DNA of 64,000 nucleotides from Amycolatopsis endophytica (lineage in GTDB: Bacteria; Actinomycetota; Actinomycetes; Mycobacteriales; Pseudonocardiaceae). Numbering within the stretch: the stretch's first letter is position 1; each line of letters opens with the position of its first letter. A model generated the notes under the pieces. It made no database searches and had not been told where the DNA came from. It saw nothing but the letters and a program-made list of their open reading frames with translations. Positions 50,373 to 60,584 of the stretch are shown here, one piece after another. The stretch spans positions 124,001 through 188,000 of the forward strand of contig NZ_JACCFK010000001.1 of NCBI RefSeq assembly GCF_013410405.1. The letters run 5' to 3'. Position numbers and translations under genes: made by a program.

Positions 50373-51230
50373 TCAGGGCAGAGTGAGGATCTCCGCGCCG
50401 TCCGCGGTCACCACGAGGGTGTGCTCGAACTGGGCGGTCCAGCTCTTGTCCTTCGTGGTGACCGTCCAGTCGTCGTCCCAGATGTCGTAGTCGATCGCGC
50501 CCAGCGTGATCATCGGCTCGATCGTGAAGGTCATGCCCTCCTCGATCACCGTGGTCACCGACGGGTCCTCGTAGTGCAGGACGGTCGGTGCGGTGTGGAA
50601 GGCCGGGCCGACACCGTGACCGGTGAAATCACGCACCACGCCGTAACCGAAGCGCTTGGCGTAGGACTCGATGACGCGCCCGATCACGTTGAGCTGGCGG
50701 CCCGGCCGCACGGCCTTGATCGCCCGCATGGTCGCCTCGTGGGTGCGCTCCACCAGCAGCCGCACCTCCTCGGACACCTCACCGGCGCAGAACGTGGCGT
50801 TGGTGTCGCCGTGCACGCCCCCGATGAAGGCTGTCACGTCGATGTTGCAGATGTCGCCGTCCTCGATCACGGTCGAGTCCGGGATGCCGTGGCAGATGAC
50901 CTCGTTCAGCGAGGTGCAGCACGACTTCGGGAAGGCCCGGTAGCCCAGCGTCGACGGGTAGGCGTGGTGGTCGAGCAGGTACTCGTGCACCACCTTGTCC
51001 ACCTCGTCGGTGGTGTTGCCGGGTTTGACGGCCTTGCCGCCCTCCTCCAGCGCCTGCGCCGCGATCCGGCTGGCGACCCGCATGGCTTCGATGACCTCGG
51101 ACGTGCGCACGCCGTTGCCGTTGTCCCGCTTCGGCGCCGGCTTGTCCACGTATTCGGGACGCGGGATGCTGGCGGGAACGGGGCGGCGCGGCGTCTGCAC
51201 GCCAGGGGTCAACGGAGCACGCTGGGACAT
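50373..51230 (-). CDS. map: Methionine aminopeptidase, type I
   Basis: 285 residues, the size of M. tuberculosis MapB (Rv2861c). Metal ligands: Asp in CNIDVTAF, Asp in HGDTNATF, His in GHGVGPAFH, Glu in TIEPMI and Glu in QFEHTLVV. An N-terminal extension of about 40 residues carries a Pro-rich SH3-binding-like motif as in mycobacterial MapB. It removes initiator Met co-translationally. ATG 51230 has GGAGGG four bases upstream; a GTG at 51239 is the alternative. Confidence 0.94.
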   Translation of the reverse strand: MSQRAPLTPGVQTPRRPVPASIPRPEYVDKPAPKRDNGNGVRTSEVIEAMRVASRIAAQALEEGGKAVKPGNTTDEVDKVVHEYLLDHHAYPSTLGYRAFPKSCCTSLNEVICHGIPDSTVIEDGDICNIDVTAFIGGVHGDTNATFCAGEVSEEVRLLVERTHEATMRAIKAVRPGRQLNVIGRVIESYAKRFGYGVVRDFTGHGVGPAFHTAPTVLHYEDPSVTTVIEEGMTFTIEPMITLGAIDYDIWDDDWTVTTKDKSWTAQFEHTLVVTADGAEILTLP

Positions 51231-51276
51231 GCCCTCCACCCTACGACTCCCCCGCGGAGCGCGGCCGTGAGCCCGG

Positions 51277-52137
51277 TCAGAACAACACGGTGGCGTAGCG
51301 GCCGACCTGGCTGAACCCGATCCGCCGGTACGCCGCCAGCGCCGGGCTGTTGAAGCTGTTGACGTAGAGGCTGGCCGTGCGGCCGAGGCCGTTGACGAGG
51401 TGGCTCACCACCGCGGCCGTCCCGGACGTGCCGAGCCCGTGACCGCGCCGGTCCGGACGCACCCAGACGCCCTGGATCTGCCCGACGCTGCGGGACAACG
51501 CGCCGATCTCGGCCTTGAACACGACCTCGCCGTCCTCGAAGCGGGCGAACGCGCGGCCACCGGCGATCAGCTCCGCGACGCGGGCGCGGTAGCTCACGCC
51601 ACCGTCGCCTGCCCGCGGGTCGACGCCGACCTCCTCGATGAACATGGCGATGGCGGCGGGCAGGTACCGCTCCAGCTCGTGGGGCCGCACCGGGCGCACG
51701 AGCGGGTCCGGGTCGACGGCGGGTCTGCCCTCCATCGCCATCAACGGCTGGTCCTCGCGCACCTCTCGGGCCGGGCCCCACTCCCCCGCCAGCTCGTCCC
51801 ACAGGCCGAGGACCTGCTCGGCGGGCCCGACGAGCGAGGAGCAGACCCGCTGCTTGCGCAGTGCCCGGTCGGCGAAGGACCGCAGTGCGGCGGCGTTGCC
51901 GCGCAACGGGATCAGATTGGGGCCGGAGAAGCACAGGCCGGGCAGGCGGCCACCGCGGGTGCCGCGGTAGTCGGCCGCCCACAGTTCACCGCCGAGCCGC
52001 CACGGGTCCAGACCCGCCAGCTCGACGCGTGCGCTGACCATGCAACTGGCCACCGGGTCCGCCCCGAGCACGGCGCGGACCACGGGATGATCCCGATCAC
52101 TGAGCAGCCGTGCACCGGCAAGCCGCAACACATCCAC
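51277..52137 (-). CDS. GNAT-family acetyltransferase with DUF4081 N-terminal domain
   Basis: 286 residues. About 1-150 is the DUF4081 domain ([30 protein letters not shown]), and about 145-286 is a GNAT fold with [28 protein letters not shown] and [24 protein letters not shown]. It matches Rv2867c, which sits next to ispG in mycobacteria too. Substrate unknown. GTG 52137. Confidence 0.88.
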   Translation of the reverse strand: MDVLRLAGARLLSDRDHPVVRAVLGADPVASCMVSARVELAGLDPWRLGGELWAADYRGTRGGRLPGLCFSGPNLIPLRGNAAALRSFADRALRKQRVCSSLVGPAEQVLGLWDELAGEWGPAREVREDQPLMAMEGRPAVDPDPLVRPVRPHELERYLPAAIAMFIEEVGVDPRAGDGGVSYRARVAELIAGGRAFARFEDGEVVFKAEIGALSRSVGQIQGVWVRPDRRGHGLGTSGTAAVVSHLVNGLGRTASLYVNSFNSPALAAYRRIGFSQVGRYATVLF

Positions 52138-52179
52138 CAGATTGCCAGACGGAGTGGTGGAACGGGAAATCGTGGGGGG

Positions 52180-52986
52180 TCAAGGGGCCCCGCGGTGAGC
52201 CCGGAACGGGAGCTCCTCGGCGATCCACGTGCGTGGCGAGCACCCGGCCAGTGCGCGCCACTCGTTGCTCAGGTGGGCCTGGTCGTAGAAGCCGCAGTCC
52301 GCGGCGAGGGTGGCCAGGTCCGTGCGCCGCTGCCGGAGCCTGGTCACGGCACGCTCGAACCGGAGCACGCGGGCGGCCTGTTTGGGCGCGAGGCCGAGTT
52401 CGCGGCGGAACCGTTCGGCGAGGTGGCGGCGGCTCCAGCCGACCTCGTTCGCGAGGGCCTCGACGCGGATCAGACCACCGGTGCCGGTGAGGCGGCGCCA
52501 GGCCCAGGTGACCTCGGGCGAGGGTGCGCGGTCGGCGAGGGTCGCGCGGAAGGTCCGGTCGAGGACGGCGAACCGGTCCGCCCAGGTGGGTGCTTCGGCA
52601 AGCCGCTCGGTCAGGTTCTTCGGCCCCAGCTCGGCGAGATCGACGACGAGGCCGCTCAACTCGGCCGCAGGCACCCCGAACAGGACGGGCACGCCGAGTG
52701 GGTCTATTTCGACGTGGACGCCGGACTGCACCACGTCCTGGTCGATCAACGCGGGCGCGGTGTGCAGGCCGCCGAGCGCCGCGGCGTAGCGGCCCGGCGA
52801 CTGGTCCGGGCGGGGCATGCCGGTGAACCGGATCGGCTCGGCGAGGCTGATGACGAGCGTGACGTGCCGCGACGGCAGCCCGCGGTGGGTGCTGAGGACT
52901 CCGTGACGGCGGTACCCGATGTAGCGCGTGATCAGCGGCCGCAACTCCGGATGCGGCTCACGGATCACCCACTCCACATCGGACAC
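52180..52986 (-). CDS. AraC-family transcriptional regulator
   Basis: 268 residues. The N-terminal half (about 1-160) is a sensor domain without clear ligand motifs. The C-terminal double HTH (about 165-260) has IRVEALANEVGWSRRHLAERFRRELGLAPKQAARVLRFERA and LATLAADCGFYDQAHLSNEWRALAGCSPRTW. GTG 52986 immediately follows the TGA of the upstream Uma2 gene (no spacer), so the two are coupled. Confidence 0.9.
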   Translation of the reverse strand: MSDVEWVIREPHPELRPLITRYIGYRRHGVLSTHRGLPSRHVTLVISLAEPIRFTGMPRPDQSPGRYAAALGGLHTAPALIDQDVVQSGVHVEIDPLGVPVLFGVPAAELSGLVVDLAELGPKNLTERLAEAPTWADRFAVLDRTFRATLADRAPSPEVTWAWRRLTGTGGLIRVEALANEVGWSRRHLAERFRRELGLAPKQAARVLRFERAVTRLRQRRTDLATLAADCGFYDQAHLSNEWRALAGCSPRTWIAEELPFRAHRGAP

Positions 52987-53556
52987 TCAGAACCCGTTGG
53001 TCTCCAACCGGATTCCGAACGGCTCCCCGATCTCGACAGGCTGTCCGAAGGGGACCCGCACGGTGCGACTGTAGACACCCTCGATCGGCTCGGTGAAGAG
53101 CGAGACCGCGGGGCCGTCCTCGTCGTAGGCGTCGATCAGGAGGTACTGCGGGATGTTCCCGTGGGCGTAGGCCCACTTCTTTTTCTTCCGGTCGTGGTCA
53201 CCGTTGCTCGGTGAGGTGATCTCCGCCGCCAGGAGCACATGCTCGGCCGGGACCGGGTCAGAGTTCCCCGGAACGGCATCGCGAGGCACCACGCACAGAT
53301 CCGGTACGTAGATACTTCCCGTCGCGCGGATGGCGACACCCACTGTCTGGAAGACACCACACCCGTCAGGACGTGCCCGACGCAGCGCGTCATCCACCAG
53401 ATCTGCGATCAGGTTGTGCGGTCCCCCAGTCGGCGGCGTCATCTGAATCCCCTCGGCAGTGAGCTCCGGGCGCCAGCCCTCCGGCACCTGGAGTCCACGC
53501 CAGGTGTCCAGCAGCCGTTCCCAGGCCATCGCCGAACCCGCGAATGCGGTGCTCAT
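52987..53556 (-). CDS. Uma2-family (DUF820) putative endonuclease
   Basis: 189 residues, PD-(D/E)xK nuclease fold: VYVPDLCVV-type core Asp in SIYVPDLCVVPRD, Glu in LAAEITSPSNGDHDRKKKKWAYAHGNIPQYLLID with the catalytic Lys. The family is very abundant in cyanobacteria and actinomycetes; function is unproven, with defence or mobile-element links suggested. ATG 53556. Followed without gap by an AraC regulator. Confidence 0.85.
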   Translation of the reverse strand: MSTAFAGSAMAWERLLDTWRGLQVPEGWRPELTAEGIQMTPPTGGPHNLIADLVDDALRRARPDGCGVFQTVGVAIRATGSIYVPDLCVVPRDAVPGNSDPVPAEHVLLAAEITSPSNGDHDRKKKKWAYAHGNIPQYLLIDAYDEDGPAVSLFTEPIEGVYSRTVRVPFGQPVEIGEPFGIRLETNGF

Positions 53557-53640
53557 CGACCCACCCCGTTTCTGCCATCCACGCGCCGTCCCCCAAGGAT
53601 AGCGGCCGGAGGGCTGGGTCTGCGCCCTCTGCCAGAGAGG

Positions 53641-54792
53641 CTAACCCACGGTGACTACCGGCTCACCGCTTCCTTCCGCGTCACCCGACTCCTCCGCGAT
53701 GCGCATCGCCTCTTCGATCAGCGTCTCGACGATCTGGTGCTCCGGCACGGTCTTGATGACCTCGCCCTTGACGAAGATCTGGCCCTTGCCGTTGCCGCTC
53801 GCCACGCCCAGATCGGCCTCGCGTGCCTCGCCGGGGCCGTTCACCACGCAGCCCATCACCGCGACGCGCAGCGGGACCTCCATGCCCTCCAGGCCCGCGG
53901 TGACCTCGTCGGCCAGCTTGTAGACGTCGACCTGCGCCCGGCCGCACGACGGGCACGACACGATCTCCAGTTTGCGCGGCCGCAGGTTCAGCGACTGCAG
54001 GATCTGCTGCCCGACCTTGACCTCCTCGACCGGAGGCGCGGACAGCGACACGCGGATGGTGTCGCCGATGCCCTGCCGCAGCAGCGCGCCGAACGCGACC
54101 GCCGATTTGATGGTGCCCTGGAAGGCCGGGCCGGCCTCGGTGACGCCCAGGTGCAGCGGGTAGTCGCACTGCTCGGCAAGGAGTTCGTAGGCCCGCACCA
54201 TCACGACCGGGTCGTTGTGCTTGACCGAGATCTTGATGTCGTGGAAGTCGTGCTCGGCGAACAGCGACGCCTCCCACAGCGCCGACTCCGCCAGCGCCTC
54301 CGGGGTGGCCTTGCCGTACTTCTCCAGCAGCCGCTTGTCGAGGGAGCCCGCGTTGACGCCGATGCGGATCGGCGTGCCGTGGTCCTTCGCCGCCTGAGCG
54401 ATCTCCTTGACCTGGTCGTCGAACTTGCGGATGTTGCCGGGGTTCACGCGGACCGCGGCGCAGCCGGCCTCGATCGCCGCGAACACGTACTTGGGCTGGA
54501 AGTGGATGTCGGCGATCACCGGGATCTGCGACTTCTTCGCGATCGCGGGCAGCGCCTCGGCGTCGTCGGCCGACGGGCACGCGACACGCACGATGTCGCA
54601 CCCGGCCGCGGTCAGCTCGGCGATCTGCTGCAGCGTCGCGTTCACGTCCGCGGTCAGGGTGGTGGTCATGGACTGCACCGAGATCGGGTGCTCACTCCCG
54701 ACCCCGACCGGGCCCACCATCAGCTGCCGCGTCTTGCGACGCTCGGACAGCACGGGGGGCGGGAGGGCGGGCATACCAAGCTCGACGCTCAT
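53641..54792 (-). CDS. ispG: 4-hydroxy-3-methylbut-2-enyl diphosphate synthase (flavodoxin)
   Basis: 383 residues. Converts MEcPP to HMBPP in the MEP pathway. TIM barrel (about 20-270: [34 protein letters not shown]) and a C-terminal [4Fe-4S] domain with CPSCGRAQ and [16 protein letters not shown] supplying three Cys and Glu. ATG 54792. Follows rip1 on the same strand after about 125 bases, with a hairpin between them, so it has its own promoter. Matches Rv2868c. Confidence 0.96.
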   Translation of the reverse strand: MSVELGMPALPPPVLSERRKTRQLMVGPVGVGSEHPISVQSMTTTLTADVNATLQQIAELTAAGCDIVRVACPSADDAEALPAIAKKSQIPVIADIHFQPKYVFAAIEAGCAAVRVNPGNIRKFDDQVKEIAQAAKDHGTPIRIGVNAGSLDKRLLEKYGKATPEALAESALWEASLFAEHDFHDIKISVKHNDPVVMVRAYELLAEQCDYPLHLGVTEAGPAFQGTIKSAVAFGALLRQGIGDTIRVSLSAPPVEEVKVGQQILQSLNLRPRKLEIVSCPSCGRAQVDVYKLADEVTAGLEGMEVPLRVAVMGCVVNGPGEAREADLGVASGNGKGQIFVKGEVIKTVPEHQIVETLIEEAMRIAEESGDAEGSGEPVVTVG

Positions 54793-54863
54793 CGAATCCT
54801 CTGCGGCGTGAGACGGGCTGCTGACAGGTCCAGCTTACTCACAGGCCGGGCCGCGCACGGCGG

Positions 54864-54896
54864 CGACCGGCCGGAGTGAGTCACCCCGGCCGGGAC
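54864..54896. terminator. Hairpin between rip1 and ispG
   Basis: An 8-bp CCGGCCGG stem (54867-54874 with 54886-54893), extendable outward, lies about 20 bases after the rip1 stop on the minus strand. Likely ends the dxr-rip1 transcript. No T-run. Confidence 0.45.
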
Positions 54897-54918
54897 CGTG
54901 ACCTGCGAAAACGCTGCG

Positions 54919-56139
54919 CTACTGCAGCCTGATCGGGTTGACGATGTCCGCCGTGACGGTGAGCAGCGTTACGGCGCCGCCGATCAGCACCAGCACCACG
55001 GTGACCGCGGACAGCTTCGAGTAGTCGACCGGGCCGCCCGCGCCCTTGCCACGCAGCTTGCGCACCCAGTCACGCACCCGCTCGTACCAGACGACCGCGA
55101 TGTGCCCGCCGTCCAGCGGCAGCAGCGGCAGCAGGTTGAACACGCCGACGAAGAAGTTCAGGCTCGCCAGCAGCAGCAGGAACAGCGACCACAGCCCCTG
55201 CTCGACGGCCTCGCCGCCGATGCGGCTCGCGCCGACGACGCTGACCGGCGTGTTCGGGTCGCGCTCGCCGCCGAAGATCGACGACACCACGGCCGGGATG
55301 CGCTCGGGGAACTCCATCAGACGCTGCCAGGTCTGCACGAACATGTCGCCGGTGAAGCCGGCCGCGCCGCCGAGCGCGGTGGCCGCGTTGTAGGGGATCA
55401 TGTTGGCGAACGTGAGGCCGAGCGAACCGACCGAGACGATCTTGTCCGGCCCGTTCGGGTCGGCCGGGTCCTGGACCGGGCGCTCGACCTGGACGACGTC
55501 CACGGTGAGCGGCACGACCTGCCCGTCGCGCTCGACCTCGACCGCGACCGGCCCGGACAGCGGCTGGACCAGGGTCGTGACGTCGGCGTAGGTCTCGGTG
55601 TGCTGACCGTTGATCGAGACGATCTCGTCGCCCGGCTGGATCCCGGCGCTCTTCGCCGGGGCCGGGTCGCCGGGACGGCACACCGGGTTCGCGAACTCCT
55701 CGTCGGTCTGCGCGTCACGCACGCAGTCGTAGACCGTCGAGATCGCCGGTTCGGCGGTGAGGTTGGGCAGGCCCATCGTCGCGGCCATCAGGTAGAGCAC
55801 GACGAAGCCGAGGATGAAGTGCGTGACCGACCCGGCGGCCATCACTACGGTGCGCTTCCAGGTCTTGAACCGCCACATCGCGCGTGGCGCCTCGTCCGGC
55901 GTCACCTCGTCGAGCGCCGTCATGCCCGCGATGTCGCAGAACCCGCCCAGCGGGATCCACTTCAAGCCGTACTCGGTCTCGCCTCGGCGGAAGGAGAACA
56001 CCTTCGGGCCGAAGCCGACGAAGTAGCGGCGCACCTTCATGCCGAACGCCTTGGCCGTCACCATGTGACCCGCCTCGTGCAGCGCGACGGACACGCAGAT
56101 GCCCAGCGCGAACAGCACGACTCCGAAAACGTAGGCCAC
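54919..56139 (-). CDS. rip1: Site-2 intramembrane metalloprotease (M50, Rip1/RseP type)
   Basis: 406 residues. HEAGH zinc motif at about residues 21-25 in the first helix, a PDZ domain (about 165-235: AGIQPGDEIVSINGQ), and the third ligand in NLLPLLPLDGGH near residue 345. It cleaves anti-sigma factors and other membrane proteins inside the membrane. GTG 56139, three bases after the dxr stop, so dxr and rip1 form an operon, as in Rv2870c-Rv2869c. Rip1 controls envelope lipids in mycobacteria. Confidence 0.95.
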   Translation of the reverse strand: MAYVFGVVLFALGICVSVALHEAGHMVTAKAFGMKVRRYFVGFGPKVFSFRRGETEYGLKWIPLGGFCDIAGMTALDEVTPDEAPRAMWRFKTWKRTVVMAAGSVTHFILGFVVLYLMAATMGLPNLTAEPAISTVYDCVRDAQTDEEFANPVCRPGDPAPAKSAGIQPGDEIVSINGQHTETYADVTTLVQPLSGPVAVEVERDGQVVPLTVDVVQVERPVQDPADPNGPDKIVSVGSLGLTFANMIPYNAATALGGAAGFTGDMFVQTWQRLMEFPERIPAVVSSIFGGERDPNTPVSVVGASRIGGEAVEQGLWSLFLLLLASLNFFVGVFNLLPLLPLDGGHIAVVWYERVRDWVRKLRGKGAGGPVDYSKLSAVTVVLVLIGGAVTLLTVTADIVNPIRLQ

Positions 56140-56142
56140 CCG

Positions 56143-57348
56143 CTACTTCCCTCCGGTCACGATCTCGGCGGCCCGGGCTCGCGCCCACCGCTCGGCCGCC
56201 AGTACCTCCGCGACGTCGCTCGGCTCGCGACGCCACTCGTCGGCGGCCTCCACCACCTGGGTAACAGTGTCCACAATCGCCGTGAAGCGGGCGTTCTGCG
56301 TCAGGAAAGCCTCGACGCAGACCTCGTTCGCGGCGTTGTAGACCGCGGGCAGGCAGCCGCCCGCGGTGCCGACCTGCCTGGCCAGTTCGACCGCCGGGAA
56401 CGCCTCGTTGTCCAGTGGCTCGAAGGTCCACGAGCTCGCCTGGTCCCACCGGCACGCGGCCGCGGCACCGGGGACGCGGTCCGGCCAGTTGAGGGCCAGC
56501 GCGATCGGCAGGCGCATGTCCGGCGGGCTGGCCTGGGCGAGCGTCGAGCCGTCGGTGAACGTGATCATCGAGTGCACGATCGACTGCGGGTGGACGACCA
56601 CGTCGATGCGGTCGCAGCCGACGCCGAACAGCAGGCTCGCCTCGATCAGCTCCAGGCCCTTGTTGACCAGGGTGGCCGAGTTGATCGTGATGAGGCGGCC
56701 CATCGCCCAGGTCGGGTGTGCCAGCGCGTCGTCGACCGTGACATCGGCCAGGTCGGCGCGCCGTCTGCCGCGGAACGGGCCGCCGGAGGCGGTGAGCACG
56801 AACCGGTCGACCTCGTCGGCGCGGCCGCCGCGCAGCGCCTGCGCCATCGCGGAGTGCTCGGAGTCGACCGGGACGATCTGGCCGGGCTTGGCCTGCTTGA
56901 GCACCAGCGGCCCGCCGGCGATCAGCGACTCCTTGTTCGCCAGCGCGAGGGTCGCCCCGGTTTCGAGGGCCCTGAGCGTCGGTTCGAGGCCCTGCGAGCC
57001 GGGCAGCCCGTTGAGGACGACGTCGACGGCGACCGCACCGATCAGTTCGACCACGGCGTCGCGGCCCGCGAAGATGCGGGGCAGCTTGAACTCACCCCGT
57101 GAGTAACCACGCTTCTGCGCCTCCGCGTACAGCGCGAGCTGCAGGTCCTCCACCACCGTGGGTTTCGTCACGGCGACGGCGTCGACCTGGTGGGCCAGCG
57201 CCTGCGCGGCGAGCAGCGCGGGGTCGGATCCGCCCGCGGCGAGGCCCGCGATGCGGAAAAGGTGCTGGTTGCGGGCGGCGACGTCCAGTGCCTGGGTGCC
57301 GATCGAGCCGGTCGAACCGAGCACGAGGACGGTGCGGGGTGCGTTCAT
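56143..57348 (-). CDS. dxr: 1-deoxy-D-xylulose-5-phosphate reductoisomerase
   Basis: 401 residues. Converts DXP to MEP using [20 protein letters not shown] is the NADPH motif at residues 8-22, [15 protein letters not shown] and [10 protein letters not shown] hold metal and substrate residues, and [11 protein letters not shown] is the flexible loop area. ATG 57348 is taken since family proteins start five to seven residues before [11 protein letters not shown] at 57357 or 57384 are alternatives. Upstream of rip1 in one operon. Confidence 0.95.
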   Translation of the reverse strand: MNAPRTVLVLGSTGSIGTQALDVAARNQHLFRIAGLAAGGSDPALLAAQALAHQVDAVAVTKPTVVEDLQLALYAEAQKRGYSRGEFKLPRIFAGRDAVVELIGAVAVDVVLNGLPGSQGLEPTLRALETGATLALANKESLIAGGPLVLKQAKPGQIVPVDSEHSAMAQALRGGRADEVDRFVLTASGGPFRGRRRADLADVTVDDALAHPTWAMGRLITINSATLVNKGLELIEASLLFGVGCDRIDVVVHPQSIVHSMITFTDGSTLAQASPPDMRLPIALALNWPDRVPGAAAACRWDQASSWTFEPLDNEAFPAVELARQVGTAGGCLPAVYNAANEVCVEAFLTQNARFTAIVDTVTQVVEAADEWRREPSDVAEVLAAERWARARAAEIVTGGK

Positions 57349-57454
57349 CGGGGACATTGTCGCGAACACGTCCGAGCGGGTCATCGGCGCGGGGCGGGTC
57401 GGGATGTGGAATCATCCGGTCGGACGTTTGTGCAGGGCCTTTTGAGGAGTGATC

Positions 57455-57724
57455 GTGGCGAGCAAGGCGGTCGAGAAGCGGCAGGACGCCGCCGTGACGA
57501 AGGTGGATCCGCGCGACGAGCCGTCCGCCGCATGGGGCTGGCACGGCGGGTTCCCCAAGGGCGGGCGCATCGCCGGGTGGGTCACGGTCGTCGTGCTGCT
57601 GGCGATGATCTACAACAACCACGAGAACAACACCGAGAACGTGTGGCTGGTCGCCATCGCGGCCGGTATCGCGATCGGGCTGCTCTGGGACGTCAAGAAG
57701 AAGCGCACCTCCTGGCGCCGCTGA
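57455..57724 (+). CDS. DUF2631 small membrane protein
   Basis: 89 residues: SAAWGWHGGFPKGGRIAGW followed by two membrane helices (about 44-58 and 65-80) and a basic tail (VKKKRTSWRR). Actinobacterial family DUF2631, of unknown function, found near dxr and rlmN (Rv2876 in M. tuberculosis). GTG 57455 has GAGGAG five bases upstream; a GTG at 57449 is too close to it. Confidence 0.88.
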   Translation: MASKAVEKRQDAAVTKVDPRDEPSAAWGWHGGFPKGGRIAGWVTVVVLLAMIYNNHENNTENVWLVAIAAGIAIGLLWDVKKKRTSWRR

Positions 57725-57740
57725 GGCTTCCGCTTGTGAC

Positions 57741-57770
57741 GGCGCCCCGGCCGGTCCGGGGCGCCTTTTT
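57741..57770 (+). terminator. Rho-independent terminator of the DUF2631 gene
   Basis: A 10-bp perfect stem (57741-57750 with 57756-57765), 5-base loop and TTTTT (57766-57770). It lies between convergent transcripts. Confidence 0.9.
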
Positions 57771-57775
57771 CGTGC

Positions 57776-58399
57776 TCAGGCGTCCCTTCTCGCGAAGACG
57801 GACCCGGTGACGGCGAACGCGGCCGCGAGCCAGGCGGCCAGCACCAGGCCCCCGGTCACGGCGGACAGCGGTCCGGGCCGGTAGAGCACGGCCCCGGCGC
57901 GGTCGGGCAGGTACGCGGCGGCGCGCAGGACCTCCCCCAGCAACGGGGACGCCACGAACACGAGCGTCACCACCGTCGCGAGCGCCCCGACGAGGCTTCG
58001 CGCGACCATCGCGACGGCGAGGGCGAAAAGCCCGATCAGGACCAGGTAGGCGGCGGCGCCGAGCACCGGAACCCCGGGCGACAGGGCTGCGGCGAGGACC
58101 GCTGACGGCGTGGCGACGGCGAGCCAGGCCAGCACCTTCCCGGCCAGCAGCACCAGCCGGTCCGGAACGGCGGTCAGGCTCGTACGGATCTGGCTCCCGG
58201 CGTACTCGGTGGCCGCGGTCAGGACCCCGAGCACGAGGAAACCCACCTGGCCGAACTCGACCGCGCGACGGTCCACCGCGAGTGCCAGCACCGGCATGAC
58301 GACGACGGTGACCACGACCGTGACCGGCACGATCCGCAGCGTGGCCAGCTTGATCAGCTCGGCGACGACGACACGGCGGAATGCGTTGCTTCGCGCCAC
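57776..58399 (-). CDS. ABC-2 type transporter permease (short)
   Basis: 207 residues with about six membrane helices, a type-2 ABC exporter subunit: starts SNAFRRVVVAELIKLATLRIVPVTVVV and ends in TGSVFARRDA, a motif shared with the neighbouring permease. It lacks any ATPase motif. One base separates it from the upstream permease, so the two probably pair with the ATPase. Exported substrate unknown. Confidence 0.85.
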   Translation of the reverse strand: MARSNAFRRVVVAELIKLATLRIVPVTVVVTVVVMPVLALAVDRRAVEFGQVGFLVLGVLTAATEYAGSQIRTSLTAVPDRLVLLAGKVLAWLAVATPSAVLAAALSPGVPVLGAAAYLVLIGLFALAVAMVARSLVGALATVVTLVFVASPLLGEVLRAAAYLPDRAGAVLYRPGPLSAVTGGLVLAAWLAAAFAVTGSVFARRDA

Positions 58400-58400
58400 C

Positions 58401-59180
58401 TCAGGCGTCCCGCCTCGTGAAGACCACCGCGCCGGCCACGAGCGCGAGCACCGTCCACACGGCGAGCACGAGACCGCCCGCGCCGGGTGACAGCGGCTCC
58501 GGCAGCGTGGTGTTCCGCGCGAACAACTGCGTCCCGGCCGCGTCGGGGAGGAACTTCGCCGGCGGGAACACCCTGGCCAGCAGGAACGACACCGACACCG
58601 CGGTGGTGTTGACCAGGAGCACGACCAGCGGTACGACGCCGCCGCGGGTGAAGGTGGCGATGGCGAGCGCGATCACCGACACGCAGGCGCAGTAGACGAC
58701 GACACCGCCCAGGCGCCAGCCGATCCCGTCGAGCGCCTGCGCGGCGGTCACCCCGTAGGGACCGAGCAGCTGCTGCCCCACCACGGTCCCCACGACGACC
58801 GCCACGGCGGTGAGCACGGCCGTCACCAGTGCCACCACGACCGCCTTCGCCACGAAGAGACGGCCTCGGCGTGGCGCGCTGGTCAGGGTGACCAGGATCT
58901 GTCTGCCACCACCGGCGTCCACCGCTGCGGCGGTGTACTCGCTGCTGACGGCGACGACACCGAGCAGCACACCGGCGGCCGCACCGAGGGCGCTGGTCTC
59001 GAACCCCAGCTCGGTCAGGTCGCGGTTGCCGAGCGCACCGCCCTCGGCGAGCCGTGACCGGATCGCGTGCGCGTTGAGCGCGGTGATCGCCGGTGTGACG
59101 ATCAGGCACAGGCCCGCCGCGACCTGTGCTGCCCGCAACGACAGCACCTTGCGGAACTCGGCGTTGAGGTATCCGGTCAT
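58401..59180 (-). CDS. ABC-2 type transporter permease (second)
   Basis: 259 residues, six membrane helices: NAEFRKVLSLRAAQVAAGLCLIVTPAI at the N-terminus, SEYTAAAVDAGGGRQILVTLTSAPRRGRLFVAKAV in the middle, VVFTRRDA at the end. A paralogue of the shorter permease. Its ATG overlaps the stop of the ATPase gene. The three genes plus the two-component system downstream of the promoter form an exporter unit like those for peptide antibiotics. Confidence 0.88.
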   Translation of the reverse strand: MTGYLNAEFRKVLSLRAAQVAAGLCLIVTPAITALNAHAIRSRLAEGGALGNRDLTELGFETSALGAAAGVLLGVVAVSSEYTAAAVDAGGGRQILVTLTSAPRRGRLFVAKAVVVALVTAVLTAVAVVVGTVVGQQLLGPYGVTAAQALDGIGWRLGGVVVYCACVSVIALAIATFTRGGVVPLVVLLVNTTAVSVSFLLARVFPPAKFLPDAAGTQLFARNTTLPEPLSPGAGGLVLAVWTVLALVAGAVVFTRRDA

Positions 59181-59878
59181 CGTCCCTCCCCGGTGAGCGC
59201 GAAGAAGGCGTCCTCCAGCGAGGCGTGCCCGGCGGTGACCTCCGTGACCGTTCCACTGTGGACGATCGCGCCGCGGTTGATCACGACGAGCCGGTCGGCG
59301 GTGCTCGCCAGCTCGCTCATCAGGTGGCTCGACAACAGCACCGTTCGCCCCTGTTCCGCGTAGGACCGCAGGAACTCGCGCAGCCAGCGGATCCCGTGCG
59401 GGTCGAGGCCGTTGACCGGCTCGTCCAGCACGAGCACGTCCGGTTCGCCGAGCAGCGCGGTGGCGAGCCCGAGCCGCTGGTGCATGCCCAGGGAGAACGC
59501 GCCGACCCGCGTGCGGGCCGCGTCGCCGAGCCCGACGACGTCCAGCACCTCCGCGATCCGCCTGCGCGGGATGCCGTTGCTCGCCGCGACCCACGACAGG
59601 TGCCCGCGCGCGGTACGGGACCGGTGCGCGCCGCTGCCCTCCAGCAGCGAACCCACGGTCCGCAACGGGTTGCGCAGCGACCGGTACGGCTTGCCGCCGA
59701 CGAGCGCGGTCCCGGAATCGGCCGCGTCGAGGCCCAGCAGGATGCGCAGGGTGGACGACTTGCCCGCGCCGTTCGGCCCGAGGAACCCGGTGACCTGCCC
59801 GGCCTTCGCGGTGAAGCTGACCTCGCGCAGGACGGTCTGCACACCGTGCCGCTTGACCAGACCCGAAATTTCGATCAT
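59177..59878 (-). CDS. ABC transporter ATP-binding protein
   Basis: 233 residues. Walker A GPNGAGKSS (about 36-44), Q-loop area GSLLEGSGAH, signature variant FSLGMHQRLGLA (LGMHQ instead of LSGGQ, common in the exporter subclass that moves drugs or lantibiotics), Walker B VLVLDEPVNGLDP and the H-loop LLSSHLMSEL. ATG 59878 follows about 45 bases of spacer after the response regulator. Couples ATP hydrolysis to the two permeases. Confidence 0.93.
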   Translation of the reverse strand: MIEISGLVKRHGVQTVLREVSFTAKAGQVTGFLGPNGAGKSSTLRILLGLDAADSGTALVGGKPYRSLRNPLRTVGSLLEGSGAHRSRTARGHLSWVAASNGIPRRRIAEVLDVVGLGDAARTRVGAFSLGMHQRLGLATALLGEPDVLVLDEPVNGLDPHGIRWLREFLRSYAEQGRTVLLSSHLMSELASTADRLVVINRGAIVHSGTVTEVTAGHASLEDAFFALTGEGR

Positions 59879-59930
59879 GGCCCCAGCCTGGGGCGGACCG
59901 CGCCGGGTGGCATCGGCCAAAGGTTGACAC

Positions 59931-60584
59931 CTACCGGCGCAGCGAGTCGATGAAGCCGGTTTCGTAGGCGAGGACGACGAGCTGGGTGCGGTCGCGGACG
60001 CCCAGCTTGTCGAAGAGGCGGCTCAGGTAGGTCTTCACGGTGGCCCGGCTGAGGAACAGCGCCGCGGCGATCTCCTCGTTCGACATGCCCTCGGCGATCG
60101 CCGCCACCACGTCCCGTTCGCGGTCGGTCAGCGTGGCGAAGCGGGCGCGCTCCGGACGGTCGAGGCGCCGGGCGAACTCCGCGATCACGCGTCCGGTCAC
60201 CTCCGGCGCCAGCATCGCGTGCCCGTCGTGCACGGTCCGGATCGCGCGGAGGATCTCTGCCGGGCCCGCGTTCTTCAGCAGGAAACCGGAAGCCCCGGCG
60301 CGCAGGGCCTCGTAGACGTACTCGTCGAGGTCGAACGTGGTCAGGACCAGCACCCGCGAAGACGGAGCGACCTCGCGCGTGGCGACCAGGCCGTCCAGCA
60401 CCGGCATGCGGATGTCCATCAGCACCACGTCCGGGCGCAGCCGGGCGACGGCCTCGACCGCGGCGGCGCCGTCACCCGCCTCACCGACGAGCACCAGACC
60501 TTCGTCCGAGGCGATCAGCTCGCACAGCGAACCACGCAGGAGGTCGTCGTCCTCGGCGACGAGGACCCGGATCCGCCCGCTCAT
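59931..60584 (-). CDS. LuxR/NarL-family response regulator
   Basis: 217 residues. Receiver domain with acidic pocket EDDD and phospho-acceptor Asp57 (LMDIRMP), and a C-terminal LuxR HTH (LTDRERDVVAAIAEGMSNEEIAAALFLSRATVKTYLSRLFDKLGVRDRTQL). Overlaps the upstream kinase by four bases. Likely activates the adjacent ABC exporter. Confidence 0.94.
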   Translation of the reverse strand: MSGRIRVLVAEDDDLLRGSLCELIASDEGLVLVGEAGDGAAAVEAVARLRPDVVLMDIRMPVLDGLVATREVAPSSRVLVLTTFDLDEYVYEALRAGASGFLLKNAGPAEILRAIRTVHDGHAMLAPEVTGRVIAEFARRLDRPERARFATLTDRERDVVAAIAEGMSNEEIAAALFLSRATVKTYLSRLFDKLGVRDRTQLVVLAYETGFIDSLRR

